Origin: Holophagaceae bacterium
GTDB taxonomy: Bacteria; Acidobacteriota; Holophagae; Holophagales; Holophagaceae
Length of the DNA: 64,000 bases
NCBI GenBank assembly: GCA_016720465.1
Contig: JADKKO010000003.1
Span: forward strand, 62,001-126,000
Direction of reading: 5' to 3'
Every line of letters starts with the position of its first letter. Position 1 is the stretch's first letter. Made by a program: the position numbers and the translations under genes. Under the pieces are notes generated by a model. The model saw only the letters and a program-made list of their open reading frames with translations. It did not search any database and was not told where the DNA came from. This document shows positions 52,694 through 62,747 of this stretch, in pieces.

Positions 52694-53599
52694 ATGGAGC
52701 AGCGCGCCAAAGGCATCAGCAAGGTCCTTTGGCAGATCCTCGCCCTGAATATCCTTGTGGCCCTGGGCAAAGTCGCCTGGGGACTCGTCAGCGGGTCCAC
52801 GGCCATGTTCGCCGACGGCATCCACTCCTTCACCGACGGCTCGGGAAACATCGTGGCCCTCATCGCCATGAAGGCCGCCAGCAAGCCTCCCGACGAGGAC
52901 CATCCCTACGGCCACCACAAGTACGAATCGTTCGCCAGCGCCGCCATCGGGATCATGCTCTGCCTCGCCGCATGGAAGGTCGTCAGCGGATCCATTTCAG
53001 CGCTGGTGGCCTTCGCCAAGAGCGGCATCCACCCGAAGGTCGAGGTCACGCCCACCTCTTTCGCGGTCATGGTCGTCACCCTCGGCATCAATGTCTTCGT
53101 GGTGTGGTTCGAAAACCGCCGCGGAAGGGAATTCGGCAGCGATGTGCTGCAGGCCGACGCGAAGCACACCCTGTCGGACATCTGGGTGACCCTGGGCGTG
53201 CTGGGCTCCCTCGTCCTGGTGAAATTCGGCGTGGCCATCGCCGACCCGATCGTGGGCCTGTTCGTGGCGGTGGCGATCGTCTGGGCGGCCATCCAGGTGT
53301 TCAAGGGCGCGCACACGACCTTCTCGGACCAGCAGCGGCTCGATCCCAATGAGGTCATGAAAAAAGTCATCGCATTCGGCGGCGTGAAGGGCTGCCACAA
53401 CATCCGGTCCCGGGGGACCGGCGCGATCATCCACATGGACCTGAGCATCCTGGTGGATCCCGACATCACCGTCGAGGAAGGGCATGCCATCGCGCGCGAT
53501 CTGGAGATATGGCTCTGCGGGCATTTCGAGGGACTCGCGGACGTGGTCATCCACGTGGAGCCCGACAACGAGGACCAGCGAAGCAGGTCCAATTATTAA
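52694..53599 (+). CDS. Cation diffusion facilitator (CDF) metal transporter
   Basis: 301 residues. Six membrane helices in the first ~210 residues, then the CDF cytosolic domain. The Zn/Fe sites in the membrane are visible as ADGIHSFTDG (D and H in TM2) and ADAKHTLSDIW (H and D in TM5). DEDHPYGHHKYESFAS holds the His-rich loop. The metal may be zinc, iron or manganese; the sequence does not settle it. A GGGGGGAAGG ribosome site precedes the ATG. It follows the OPT transporter but no shared promoter can be shown. Confidence 0.9.
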   Translation: MEQRAKGISKVLWQILALNILVALGKVAWGLVSGSTAMFADGIHSFTDGSGNIVALIAMKAASKPPDEDHPYGHHKYESFASAAIGIMLCLAAWKVVSGSISALVAFAKSGIHPKVEVTPTSFAVMVVTLGINVFVVWFENRRGREFGSDVLQADAKHTLSDIWVTLGVLGSLVLVKFGVAIADPIVGLFVAVAIVWAAIQVFKGAHTTFSDQQRLDPNEVMKKVIAFGGVKGCHNIRSRGTGAIIHMDLSILVDPDITVEEGHAIARDLEIWLCGHFEGLADVVIHVEPDNEDQRSRSNY

Positions 53600-53676
53600 T
53601 CGAACGCCGGAGCAAAGAATTCCGGGCGGCGGATGAAAACCCGACTAGATTTCAACCCAGGGAATGAGGCGGCCGG

Positions 53677-55344
53677 ATGAACCCGAAGAGAGGGGAACTT
53701 CTTTCCTGCATGATGGCGTCCTTGCTGCCATTCGGACTGGCCTGCAGCGGGGGCGGAACCTCCACCAATGCGCCGCCCGCAGCCAACCTCCCGCCCACCG
53801 TGATCGCAGGGTTGGATCAATCGGTGGTGGAAGGCGCGGCCGTGACCCTTTCCGCCACCGCCTCCGACCCGGACGGCACCATCGCCAGCTACCAATGGGC
53901 GCAGACCGGCGGCCCGAGCGTAAGCCTTTCCGGATCCACCACAGCCCAGGCCTCCTTCATCGCGCCCCAGGTCACAACGGCCACGACGCTGACCTTCACG
54001 ATCACGGTGACCGACAACCGGGGAGCGAGCGCCTACGACAGCGTCATCGTGACTACGAATGATTCGGCGCCCGCCACTGGATATAAATACCTGGTCCAGA
54101 ACACGGCCTACATCGCTCCGGAATACGGAACCGCCCCCGCCAAGTTCGGCACCGCCACCAACTCGGTCACCGGGGCGACCCTCAAGCGCCTGACGAATTC
54201 CTCGGAAACAGCGGCGGCCGCCAAGGGTTCCCTGGTGGTCTACAGCCGCTTCAGCCCCACCAACAGCGCGAAGAACAAGATCATCATCCATGGCGAGGAT
54301 TCCACCAGCGCCTGGGTCGTGGACCTCGCCACCGGAGCCATCCTGCGGAATCTCCTGCACTCCGACGGCACCAGCATCGGCGAAGTGAACGAGATCCGCT
54401 GGGACGGTTCGAACAGCTTTCCGAGCCGCATCTATTACGTCCGGGACCTCGCCTTTTATCAGCAGGATGTGGCGACCGGCATCAGCACCCTGGTGCGTGA
54501 CTTCGCCTCCATCGCCGGAGGCCCCTACCCGAACGGAGCCTTCATCTTCAACGATGTGGAAGGGGATTCCTCCAATGATTCGCGCTACTGGTGCTGGATG
54601 GTGCTGGAAATCACCACGGGCGGCCCCTACCCAGTCAAAAAGATCTTCACCTATGACAAGCAGACGGACACCGTTCTGGGCATCCGGAACCCTTCTGATT
54701 TCGGGAAGACCGGTTCGATCCCCCGCCCCAACATGGTGGAAATAAGCCCTCTCGGAACGAAGGCGGTGATCCACTTCGACCGGGCCTTCGCCGGCAACCG
54801 GGACGAGGACATCGGCACCGTCCTGGACGGTCCCCACGCCTGGCCCCTTACGCTCACGGGTACGCCCGTGAAGGTGTCCATCGATGCCACCCATGCGGGC
54901 TGGTCCCTGGATGCTTCGGGAGCCGAATGGTTCGTGAGCCAGAACAACGTGACCGATTTCATCGAAGCCCGCAGACTCTCGGACGGAACCACCATCCACC
55001 TGCTCTACCATGGCGATCTGGGGTGGAACAACGGCTTCCATTTCGGAAAATTCCACACCAAACGCGGCTGGGCTTTCGTGTCCACCTATTCGTCCAGCGA
55101 CAGCGCGGTGGCCGACAACCAACTGTTCATGGTCAAACTCCAGGACATGAGCGCCGGCATCGTCATGCAGCGCGTCTCGCCCACCTACATCGCCTACCCG
55201 GGCAATGATGCCTACCGCAACGAAGGCCAGGCCGCCCTCTCCATGGATGGCAACTCCATCTACTGGACCTGCAACTGGGGAGGAGCCTTTCCCTACCGGG
55301 AAGCCGTCGGCATCGATCTGCCCAGCGATTGGGATACGCACTAG
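53677..55344 (+). CDS. PKD-domain lipoprotein of unknown function
   Basis: 555 residues. The signal MMASLLPFGLACSGGG ends in a lipobox-like Cys. A PKD/REJ-like domain follows at about 40-130 (AGLDQSVVEGAAVTLSATA, DPDGTIASYQWAQTGG). The remaining ~415 residues have repeated strand-loop patterns such as WSLDASGAEWFVSQNN and AALSMDGNSIYWTCNW, suggesting a beta-propeller of the TolB/WD kind, but I do not recognise a named family. It would be tethered to the outer membrane. It ends just before the aldo/keto reductase gene. Confidence 0.7.
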   Translation: MNPKRGELLSCMMASLLPFGLACSGGGTSTNAPPAANLPPTVIAGLDQSVVEGAAVTLSATASDPDGTIASYQWAQTGGPSVSLSGSTTAQASFIAPQVTTATTLTFTITVTDNRGASAYDSVIVTTNDSAPATGYKYLVQNTAYIAPEYGTAPAKFGTATNSVTGATLKRLTNSSETAAAAKGSLVVYSRFSPTNSAKNKIIIHGEDSTSAWVVDLATGAILRNLLHSDGTSIGEVNEIRWDGSNSFPSRIYYVRDLAFYQQDVATGISTLVRDFASIAGGPYPNGAFIFNDVEGDSSNDSRYWCWMVLEITTGGPYPVKKIFTYDKQTDTVLGIRNPSDFGKTGSIPRPNMVEISPLGTKAVIHFDRAFAGNRDEDIGTVLDGPHAWPLTLTGTPVKVSIDATHAGWSLDASGAEWFVSQNNVTDFIEARRLSDGTTIHLLYHGDLGWNNGFHFGKFHTKRGWAFVSTYSSSDSAVADNQLFMVKLQDMSAGIVMQRVSPTYIAYPGNDAYRNEGQAALSMDGNSIYWTCNWGGAFPYREAVGIDLPSDWDTH

Positions 55345-55453
55345 ATGCGGAACCGGCGTGTCATTCCTGCCAGCTTCCACAATAGGCGCTCCTCTTAGAG
55401 CGTGTTTCCGGAATCCCGGTTTGGCGCGATACTGCAACCACGCGGAGGCTCCC

Positions 55454-56491
55454 ATGGCCAAGACTGGGATTGGACGACGTGAATTGTTTCAGCTCGGAGC
55501 GGCAGCGACGGCAGGGCTCCTCGCCTCCAGGTTGGAGGGAATGGATGCACCGGCGCAGGCCTCGCGGCACCCCATGCCCCGGAACCTGCGCACCGCCCAG
55601 GCCATGCCCACCCGCAATCTGGGACGCACGGGCCATCTCGTGGGGATCTTCAGCCTGGGCGGCCAGGCCAGCATCGAGAAACCCGACAACGAAGCGGTGG
55701 CGGTGCCCCTCATCGAGCGGGCCATCGATCTCGGCGTGAACTACATCGACACCTCGGCCCGGTACGGCGGCGAGGGCCGGTGGAGCGAACGCTACATCGG
55801 CCAGGTGATGAAAAAGCGCCGGAGCGAAATCTTCCTGGCCTCCAAGACCCACGACCGCACCCGGGATGGTTCCCTGCGCAACCTGGACATCTCGCTGAAA
55901 CTGCTGGAAACCGATCACCTGGACCTTTGGCAGCTCCACAACATGCAGACCATGGACGATGTGGAGAAGGTATGCGCCAAGGGCGGCGCCCTGGAAGCCT
56001 TCCTGAAAGCCCGCGAGCAGGGGCTGGTGCGTTATCTGGGCCTTACGGGCCATGCGGATCCGGAGGTGCTGATGGAAGGCATCCGCCGCTTTCCCTTCGA
56101 CACCGTGCTCATGGCCTTCAACGCGGCGGATCCCCAGCACCGGAGCTTCCGGAAGCTGCTTTCCTACGCCGTGGAAAAGGAGATGGGCATCATCGGGATG
56201 AAGGTGCCCGCGCGTTCCCGCCTCCTTGCCACTTTCAAGCCGCCCGCGCCCGAGAAGCAGACGGGCCCGCGGAAGCTCGTGCCCGGCACCCTGAGCATGC
56301 AGGAGGCCATGCGCTATGTGCTCAGCTTCCCTTTCTCAACCGTCATCATCGGGTGCGACACCATCGCCCAGCTCCAGGAGAACGTGGCCATCTCGCGGGA
56401 TTTCCGCCCCTTCAGCGAGGCGCAGCTCGCCACCGTCGAAGCCAAGGCGAAGCCCGTCGCCGAGCAGAGCCTCACCTTCAGGCGGAAGTGA
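55454..56491 (+). CDS. Aldo/keto reductase with Tat-type signal
   Basis: 345 residues. The start GIGRRELFQLGAAATAGLLA carries a twin-arginine motif followed by a hydrophobic segment, implying export in folded form. The AKR barrel follows at about 50-330: NYIDTSARYGGEG holds the catalytic Asp and Tyr, FLASKTHDR the Lys, and LWQLHNM the His. LSFPFSTVIIGCDTIAQLQE is the C-terminal cofactor helix. It reduces or oxidises a carbonyl with NADP(H), probably in the periplasm if exported. ATG 55454 has GGAGG five bases upstream. Convergent with rsmH. Confidence 0.87.
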   Translation: MAKTGIGRRELFQLGAAATAGLLASRLEGMDAPAQASRHPMPRNLRTAQAMPTRNLGRTGHLVGIFSLGGQASIEKPDNEAVAVPLIERAIDLGVNYIDTSARYGGEGRWSERYIGQVMKKRRSEIFLASKTHDRTRDGSLRNLDISLKLLETDHLDLWQLHNMQTMDDVEKVCAKGGALEAFLKAREQGLVRYLGLTGHADPEVLMEGIRRFPFDTVLMAFNAADPQHRSFRKLLSYAVEKEMGIIGMKVPARSRLLATFKPPAPEKQTGPRKLVPGTLSMQEAMRYVLSFPFSTVIIGCDTIAQLQENVAISRDFRPFSEAQLATVEAKAKPVAEQSLTFRRK

Positions 56492-56503
56492 GGCCAGCCG
56501 CGT

Positions 56504-57559
56504 TCACCCCTCCTTCACCGCCCACCTGAGCTTGGCGGAGGCGGACCTCGGATTGTCCCGGCGCTCTTCAAACCCCGGGCGGATCAGCTCCGGGGCGATG
56601 CAGGCATAGAAGCCATCCCGGTGCCCTTGCTGGAAGGCCTTCTTCACGCGGCGGTCCTCGCCGGAATGGAAGCTCAGGATGGCGACGCGGCCGCCGGGCC
56701 TAAGGCAGTTGGGCAGGTAGGACAGGAACTGGTCGAGCACCTGGAATTCGTCATTCACCGCGATGCGGAGGGCCTGGAAGGTCCGCTGCAGCGCCCCCCG
56801 GGTCTCATCCTCCAGGGAGCCGGGGGCGCCGTCGGCCTTCACCACAGCCCGCACAATCCTGGCCAACTGGGTGGTGGTGGCGACGGGGCGGTCCCGGGCT
56901 GCCGCCAGGATGGCCTTTGCGATGGCCTGGGCGCGGGGCTCATCGGAGTTCTCGGCGAGAAGGTCCGCGAGCTCCTGTTCCCCGAGGTTCTGGAGCAGCG
57001 CCGAGGCGGGCTTCCCGCGCTGGGGATTGAGGCGAAGATCCAGGGGGCCCTCGGCTTTGTAGGTGAAGCCGCGGGCGGGATTGTCGATCTGCATGGAGGA
57101 GACGCCCAGATCCGCCAGCACGAAATCGAGGCCCTCTCCGAATTCAGGGCGCAACTGCGGCAGCCCGGCGAAATTCATGCGGCGCACCACCAGCACGTCC
57201 TCGCGGAAACCTGCCGCGCGCAGGCGGGCTTCGGTGCGGGGCAGTTCGATGGGATCCACGTCTAGGGCAAAGAGGCGGCCGTCGGGCAGGAGATGCGGCA
57301 AGATTTCCAGTGTGTGGCCGCCGAAGCCCAAGGTGGCGTCGAGGCCTGTTTCTCCGGGTTTTGGCGCGAGGATCTCCAGGATCTCCCGCACGCAGATGGG
57401 GCGGTGGGTGCCTGCGGGAGTCTGGCCCCGGGCCCGGACCTTCTCCAGTTCGAGGGCATCCGCAACGGGGTTCAATTCTTTGTATTTGTCCTGGAAGCGG
57501 CGTGGATGGGTGCCTTGGTAGCGCACCCTCCGCTTTCGCTGGGAATCCTCGTCAGCCAT
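56504..57559 (-). CDS. rsmH: 16S rRNA (cytosine(1402)-N4)-methyltransferase
   Basis: 351 residues. It methylates N4 of C1402 in the 16S rRNA decoding centre. LDATLGFGGHTLEILPHLL is the SAM motif; FVLADLGVSSMQIDNPARGF and AILSFHSGEDRRVKKAF are diagnostic of RsmH (MraW). A 45-residue basic/charged extension (MADEDSQRKRRVRYQG) precedes the usual beginning (RPICVREILEIL). It stands outside the mraZ/fts cluster in which rsmH usually lies. Convergent with the aldo/keto reductase, with 12 bases between the stops. Confidence 0.92.
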   Translation of the reverse strand: MADEDSQRKRRVRYQGTHPRRFQDKYKELNPVADALELEKVRARGQTPAGTHRPICVREILEILAPKPGETGLDATLGFGGHTLEILPHLLPDGRLFALDVDPIELPRTEARLRAAGFREDVLVVRRMNFAGLPQLRPEFGEGLDFVLADLGVSSMQIDNPARGFTYKAEGPLDLRLNPQRGKPASALLQNLGEQELADLLAENSDEPRAQAIAKAILAAARDRPVATTTQLARIVRAVVKADGAPGSLEDETRGALQRTFQALRIAVNDEFQVLDQFLSYLPNCLRPGGRVAILSFHSGEDRRVKKAFQQGHRDGFYACIAPELIRPGFEERRDNPRSASAKLRWAVKEG

Positions 57560-57811
57560 GGGCTGATTGTGGCCTAGGCCGAGGGTCGCCGATAGCCGGC
57601 CGCCCCCGCAGGGTGCCGGGACCTGGAAATGTCCTTGCGCAGCGGCCTGCGCACCCCATGTTGGATATCACCAGTGGGGGATTGATGTGGGAGGCGATCC
57701 GTTCTTTTTGTCCCCTGGAGTGCCGAAGGACGCCGCTCCCACGCAGTCCCTGGCCTGGATGAAGCTCTACAGTAATTGATGTTGGATCGAGATCCTGCTT
57801 GGAGGTGGGCG

Positions 57812-59167
57812 ATGTCGCTTCGGCTTGGGAAGTCCCGGCGGATCCAGGGAACAACCGTCATGAAACGAACCCCGGTCCATCCGAAAGCGCGGAAAGACCT
57901 GCCCTCAGTTGCGGTCCTGCCCTTCCTCGATCTGCGCCAGGACAGCAATGAAGGCTATCTCGGCGAAGGCCTGGCCGAAGAAGTGCTGCAGGCCCTGAAC
58001 CAGATCGAGGATCTGCGGGTGATCTCCAGGACCACGTCCTTCCTCTATGGGGGATCAGACTTGTCCTTGGCGGAGATCGGGCGCCGCCTCCACGCGAACG
58101 CCATCCTGGGTGGATCGCTGCTGAAAAAGGGCGACCTCCTGACCCTTAAAACCGAGCTGGTCAATGTGGAGCCGGATCAGGTGGCCTGGTCCAAATCCTA
58201 CGATTTCGATCGGAAGGACCTCTTCGCAACCCTGGAGGACATCGCCACTTGCGTCGCATCCGCGCTGAAACAGCCAGCCTCCTTCCGGCCCAGGTACGCG
58301 GCGGATCTGGAGGCCTTTGAATACTATCTGAGGGGCCGGCAGTATTACTTCCGGTTCAACCGCCGCGGCATGGGCTTTGCCGCCGAGATGTTCCGCCACG
58401 CCCTCGACATCGACCCGGATTATGCGTCCGCCTGGGCGGGCCTGGCCAACTGCGCCGCCTACACCTACATCTACATCGAACGCACCGGGTCCCAGCGGGA
58501 GCTGGCCGAATCCTGCAGCCAGAAGGCTCTGGAACTGGATCCGGACCTGGCCGAAGCCCACGCGTCCCGGGGCGTGGCGCTGTCGGCCGCAGGACGGACC
58601 GAGGAGGCGGAAGCCGCCTTTGAACGATCGCTTTGCCTGGATCCCAGCCTCTACGAAGGGGCCTATTTCTACGCCCGCCATTGCCTGGCCGCGGGCAAAC
58701 CGGAAATGGCCATCCAATTCTTCGAATGGGCGGCGGTGCTCCGGCCCGAGGACTTCCAGGCGATCCTCCTGGTGGCCCAGGTCTACCACAGCCTGGGCGT
58801 GGAGGATGAAGCCGAAAGCGCCCGGAGGAAAGGGCTGGCGCTGGTGCAGCAACGCCTTGAACATGCTCCGGATGATGCGCGCGCCCGATACCTGGGCGCC
58901 AACGCGCTCGTGGCCCTGGGCGAGCGGGAGAAGGGTCTGGACTGGGCCCGGATGGCCCGGAGCATGGATCCGGATGATCCCATGCTGCTCTACAACCTGG
59001 GCTGCATCCACGCCCTGGCCGCCGATCCTGATGAAGCCCTGGATTGCCTCGTCCGGGCCGTTGCCGGAGGGCTCACCCAGAAAGACTGGATCCTCCACGA
59101 CGGGGATCTGGATTCCATCCGTTCGCTCCCGCGCTACCAGGACCTCGTGGCTTCCCTGGAAGGCTGA
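57812..59167 (+). CDS. TolB-like N-terminal domain with TPR repeats
   Basis: 451 residues. Residues about 30-150 match the TolB-like/FlgO-like N-terminal domain found in adenylate-cyclase-associated and TPR proteins (PSVAVLPFLDLRQDSNEGYL, VISRTTSFLYGGSDLSLAEI). The rest is a run of six to seven TPR helices (AEMFRHALDIDPDYASAWAG, QKALELDPDLAEAHASRGVA, FERSLCLDPSLYEGAYFYAR). No cyclase or winged-helix domain is attached. The start ATG 57812 has GGAGGT six bases upstream; ATG 57860 is an alternative. There is no signal peptide. A protein-interaction role is likely; the partner is unknown. Confidence 0.8.
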   Translation: MSLRLGKSRRIQGTTVMKRTPVHPKARKDLPSVAVLPFLDLRQDSNEGYLGEGLAEEVLQALNQIEDLRVISRTTSFLYGGSDLSLAEIGRRLHANAILGGSLLKKGDLLTLKTELVNVEPDQVAWSKSYDFDRKDLFATLEDIATCVASALKQPASFRPRYAADLEAFEYYLRGRQYYFRFNRRGMGFAAEMFRHALDIDPDYASAWAGLANCAAYTYIYIERTGSQRELAESCSQKALELDPDLAEAHASRGVALSAAGRTEEAEAAFERSLCLDPSLYEGAYFYARHCLAAGKPEMAIQFFEWAAVLRPEDFQAILLVAQVYHSLGVEDEAESARRKGLALVQQRLEHAPDDARARYLGANALVALGEREKGLDWARMARSMDPDDPMLLYNLGCIHALAADPDEALDCLVRAVAGGLTQKDWILHDGDLDSIRSLPRYQDLVASLEG

Positions 59168-59180
59168 TGGAACCTGAAGC

Positions 59181-59420
59181 TCAGCCCTTCGGCGCGTTTT
59201 TCGGACGGCCGTCCTTGTCGAGGTACTTGTCGGGATTCTTCTCCAGCTTGGGGGCGCAGCCGGCGCAGCAGACGTAATATTGACGGCCTTTCACCTTCAC
59301 AATGGGGCTTTTGCCGGGGGTCACCGCATTTCCCATGACCGGGCAGATGGTGTTGGTGGGACCCTCGGCCGCAGGACCGGCGAGGGAAAGCAACGCAGCG
59401 AATACGAAGGGCGTGAGCAT
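59181..59420 (-). CDS. Small periplasmic YHS-domain metal-binding protein
   Basis: 79 residues. Residues 1-18 are a signal peptide (LTPFVFAALLSLAGPAA). The remainder is one YHS/TRASH-type domain: CPVMGNAV, then GRQYYVCCAGCAPKLEKN and PDKYL. The three or four cysteines in CPVMG and CCAGC would bind a soft metal such as copper. The gene lies 42 bases after cusA on the same strand, so it is the last gene of the cus operon. It may act as a periplasmic metal chaperone or sensor. Confidence 0.8.
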   Translation of the reverse strand: MLTPFVFAALLSLAGPAAEGPTNTICPVMGNAVTPGKSPIVKVKGRQYYVCCAGCAPKLEKNPDKYLDKDGRPKNAPKG

Positions 59421-59462
59421 GGGAGATTCCTTTGTCTGGGAGGCCTGGGGCCTCGGGTTGAA

Positions 59463-62400
59463 TCAAGTGTTCACCAAGCCGGATTCAAGTGTGGCCGATT
59501 CATCCGGGATCATTCTACCTTTCCATAAGTAGTACACCGCAGGATAGACCAGCAATTCCAGGATGAAGGAGGTGACCAGCCCGCCCACCATCGGCGCGGC
59601 GATGCGCTTCATCAGGTCGGCGCCGGCGCCGGTGGACCAGAGGATCGGCAGCAGGCCCATGAAGGCCGCGCAGACGGTCATGGCTTTGGGCCGCACTCGC
59701 TTCACGGCTCCATGGATGATGGCCTCGCGGAGATCTGCCTTCGAGTTCAAACGCCCTGCTTTCGCGGCTTCGTCGTGGGCCAGATCCAGGAACAGCAGCA
59801 TGAAGACGCCAGTCTCGGCGTCCAGGCCCATGAGCGCGATCATGCCGACCCACACGGCGATGGACACGTTGTAACCCAGGATATAAAGCAGCCATACGGC
59901 GCCGATGGCCGAGAAAGGCACCGCCAGCATCACGAGGCCCGCCTTGAAGGACGACCGCGTGTTCATGTAGAGCAGGCCGAAGATCAGCACCAGGGTGATG
60001 GGCAGGATCAGCTTCAGGCGCTCGCGCACCCGCACCATGTTCTCGAACTGGCCGCTCCATAAAACCGAATAGCCCGTGGGCATTTTCAAGCCGCTGGCCA
60101 GGGCCGTCTTGGCACGGTCCACGTAGCTTCCCACATCGATCTTGGACGTGTCGAAGTCCACGAACACGTAGCCTGTGAGCAACCCGTTTTCATCCCGGAT
60201 CATGGCAGGGCCCTGAACCATTTTAAGCTCCGCGATCTCCGACATGGGCACCTGCCCGCCCATGGGAAGGGGCACCAGCACGCGGTTCAGCGAGGCCGCA
60301 TCGCTGCGGTAGTCCCGCAGCAGCCGCACATTCACGGGGTAGCGCGCCCGCCCTTCATACACGGTGCTCTGGTTGTCCCCGCCCACCGCGGTCATTACCA
60401 TCATGTTGGCTTCGTCCACGCTCAGGCCGTAACGGGCCAGCTGTTCCCGCTTCAGCACGAAGTCCAGGAAATAGCCGCCCTGGACCCGCTCGGCGAACAC
60501 GCTGCGGGTGCCTGGAACCTTCCGCAGCAAGGCCTCCGCTTCGACGCCGAGCTTCTCGATCTCGGTCGAGTCCGAACCGCTGATCTTCAGGCCTACGGGA
60601 GTCCGGATGCCGGTGCTGAGCATGTCGAGCCGCGCCTTGATGGGCATGGTCCAGGCGTTGCTGAATCCCGGCATCCGCATGGCCTTGTCCATTTCCGCGA
60701 CCAGTTCCTCGTGGGTGATGCGGTCCCGCCAGAAGGAGCGGAGCAGCCCTTTCATCCAGCCGGGGGCCCAGGATGAATACCAGCGGCGCTTTTCGCGCCA
60801 CTCGGACTCAGGCTTCAGGAGCACGGTGGTTTCCATCATGGAAAAGGGCGCGGGATCCGTGGGCGTCTCTGCCCTGCCGGCCTTGCCGAACACCTGGCTG
60901 ACCTCTGGAAAGGCCCGCAGGATGCGGTCCTGGAGCTGGAGGGAGCGCTCCGCTTCCGCCGCCGAAAGCCCCGGAAAGGTAGTGGGCATGTAGAGGATGG
61001 AACCCTCGTCCAAAGGCGGCATGAATTCCGATCCGAGTTTCATATAGACCGGGATCGTGGCCAGCACCAGCAAGGCTGAAACAGCGATGGTCGCCTTCGC
61101 ATGCCTCAGCACGAAGCGGCAGGGCGGCTCGTAGACGCGGTGCAGGAGCCGACTGATGGGGTGGCGTTCCTCGGCGTAGTAGGTGCCGATGAAAAGCGTG
61201 TCGCACACGCGGGCGAACCAGCGCGGCTTGAACCGGAAGGGATCCATGCGGGCGAAGAGCATCCGCATGGCCGGGTCGAAGGTGATGGCCAGGACCGCGG
61301 CGATGGCCATGGCCAGGTTCTTGGAATAGGCCAGGGGCTTGAACATGCGGCCCTCCTGGTCCACCAGGGTGAAGACCGGCACAAAGGCCACGGCGATCAC
61401 CAGCAGGGAGAAGAAGACCGAGGGCCCGACTTCCAACAAGGCTTCGAGCCGCACGGCATGGAAGTCGCCGACCCTTCCTCCTGAATCCCAGATGTGCAGC
61501 CGGTTGTAGGCGTTCTCGACCTCCACGATGGCGCCGTCCACCAGCACGCCGATGGAGATGGCGATCCCCGCGAGGGACATCAGATTCGCGTTGAGCCCCA
61601 TGGCGTACATGGGGATGAAGGCCAGTGCCACGCTCAAGGGAATCGTCACGATGGGCACGATGGCCGAGGGCACGTGCCATAGGAAGATCAGGATGATGAT
61701 GGAGACGATGATCATCTCTTCGATGAGCTTCCATTTCACGGTGTGGATGGCGCGGTCGATGAGGTCTGACCGGTCGTAGGCGGTGACGACTTCCACCCCC
61801 GGGGGCAGGGATGGCTTCAGTTCCGCGAGCCTGGTTTTCACCCGCTCGATAACGTGCAAGGCGTTCTCCCCCTGCCGCATGACGATGATGCCGCCCACCA
61901 CGTCTCCCCGCCCGTCCAGGTCCGTCACGCCTCGGCGCAGCTCAGGACCGAGATTGACGGAGGCCACATCGCGGATGCGCACCGGGGTCCCGTTTTCAGC
62001 CTTCAGGCCGATGCCCGCGATATCGTCCACGGTCTTGGCATAGCCCCTGCCCCGCACCATGTATTCCCGTCCGGAGAACTCCACCAGGCGCCCTCCCACG
62101 TCGTTGTTGCCCTTGCGGATGGCGTCGACGACCGCATCCATGCCGAGGCCATGGGCGGCCAGGGAATTGGGATTCACGTTCACCTGGTACTGCCGCACCT
62201 GGCCGCCCACGGTGGCCACCTCCGCCACGCCCTGCACGGACTGCAACTGGTAGCGCAGGAACCAGTCCTGGTAGGAACGCAGCTCGTCGCTGCGGTGCCT
62301 GCCGCTCTTGTCCACCAGGGCGTACTGGAACACCCATCCGACGCTGGTCGCGTCAGGTCCGAGTTCCGTCTGCACGCCGGCGGGCAGTTTCGATTGGATC

Positions 62401-62744
62401 TTGCTGAGGTATTCCAGCACCCGGCTGCGGGCCCAGTAGAGGTCCGTGCCGTCCTCGAAAATCACATAGACGTAGCTGTACCCGAAGTCCGAAAAGCCGC
62501 GCACGGCCTTCACCTTCGGGGCGCCGAGCAGGCTGGTGACGATGGGATAGGTGACCTGTTCTTCCAGGATGTCCGGGCTGCGGTCCCACTTCGAATAGAC
62601 GATGACCTGGGTATCGGAAAGGTCCGGGATGGCATCCACGGGGATGTTGCGGATGGACCAGAGGGAGAAGAGCAGCGCCACGAAAGTGGCTGCGATGACC
62701 ATGGCCCGGTTGTGGGCTGAAAAGGAGATGATGCGCCGGATCAT
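59463..62744 (-). CDS. cusA: CusA-type heavy-metal RND efflux transporter
   Basis: 1,093 residues, an HME-RND pump. VDAIPDLSDTQVIV near the N-terminus is typical of the family; GVLVDGAIVEVENAYNRLH is the TM4 region with the proton-relay Asp. GRAETPTDPAPFSMMETTVL and ARLDMLSTGIRTPVGLKI match the E. coli CusA porter segments, where Met residues bind Cu(I)/Ag(I), pointing to copper/silver rather than zinc/cobalt (CzcA). It expels metal from the periplasm through an outer-membrane channel. The start follows the stop of the adaptor gene by three bases. An outer-membrane partner (cusC) is not in the window. Confidence 0.92.
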   Translation of the reverse strand: MIRRIISFSAHNRAMVIAATFVALLFSLWSIRNIPVDAIPDLSDTQVIVYSKWDRSPDILEEQVTYPIVTSLLGAPKVKAVRGFSDFGYSYVYVIFEDGTDLYWARSRVLEYLSKIQSKLPAGVQTELGPDATSVGWVFQYALVDKSGRHRSDELRSYQDWFLRYQLQSVQGVAEVATVGGQVRQYQVNVNPNSLAAHGLGMDAVVDAIRKGNNDVGGRLVEFSGREYMVRGRGYAKTVDDIAGIGLKAENGTPVRIRDVASVNLGPELRRGVTDLDGRGDVVGGIIVMRQGENALHVIERVKTRLAELKPSLPPGVEVVTAYDRSDLIDRAIHTVKWKLIEEMIIVSIIILIFLWHVPSAIVPIVTIPLSVALAFIPMYAMGLNANLMSLAGIAISIGVLVDGAIVEVENAYNRLHIWDSGGRVGDFHAVRLEALLEVGPSVFFSLLVIAVAFVPVFTLVDQEGRMFKPLAYSKNLAMAIAAVLAITFDPAMRMLFARMDPFRFKPRWFARVCDTLFIGTYYAEERHPISRLLHRVYEPPCRFVLRHAKATIAVSALLVLATIPVYMKLGSEFMPPLDEGSILYMPTTFPGLSAAEAERSLQLQDRILRAFPEVSQVFGKAGRAETPTDPAPFSMMETTVLLKPESEWREKRRWYSSWAPGWMKGLLRSFWRDRITHEELVAEMDKAMRMPGFSNAWTMPIKARLDMLSTGIRTPVGLKISGSDSTEIEKLGVEAEALLRKVPGTRSVFAERVQGGYFLDFVLKREQLARYGLSVDEANMMVMTAVGGDNQSTVYEGRARYPVNVRLLRDYRSDAASLNRVLVPLPMGGQVPMSEIAELKMVQGPAMIRDENGLLTGYVFVDFDTSKIDVGSYVDRAKTALASGLKMPTGYSVLWSGQFENMVRVRERLKLILPITLVLIFGLLYMNTRSSFKAGLVMLAVPFSAIGAVWLLYILGYNVSIAVWVGMIALMGLDAETGVFMLLFLDLAHDEAAKAGRLNSKADLREAIIHGAVKRVRPKAMTVCAAFMGLLPILWSTGAGADLMKRIAAPMVGGLVTSFILELLVYPAVYYLWKGRMIPDESATLESGLVNT

Positions 62745-62747
62745 GGC

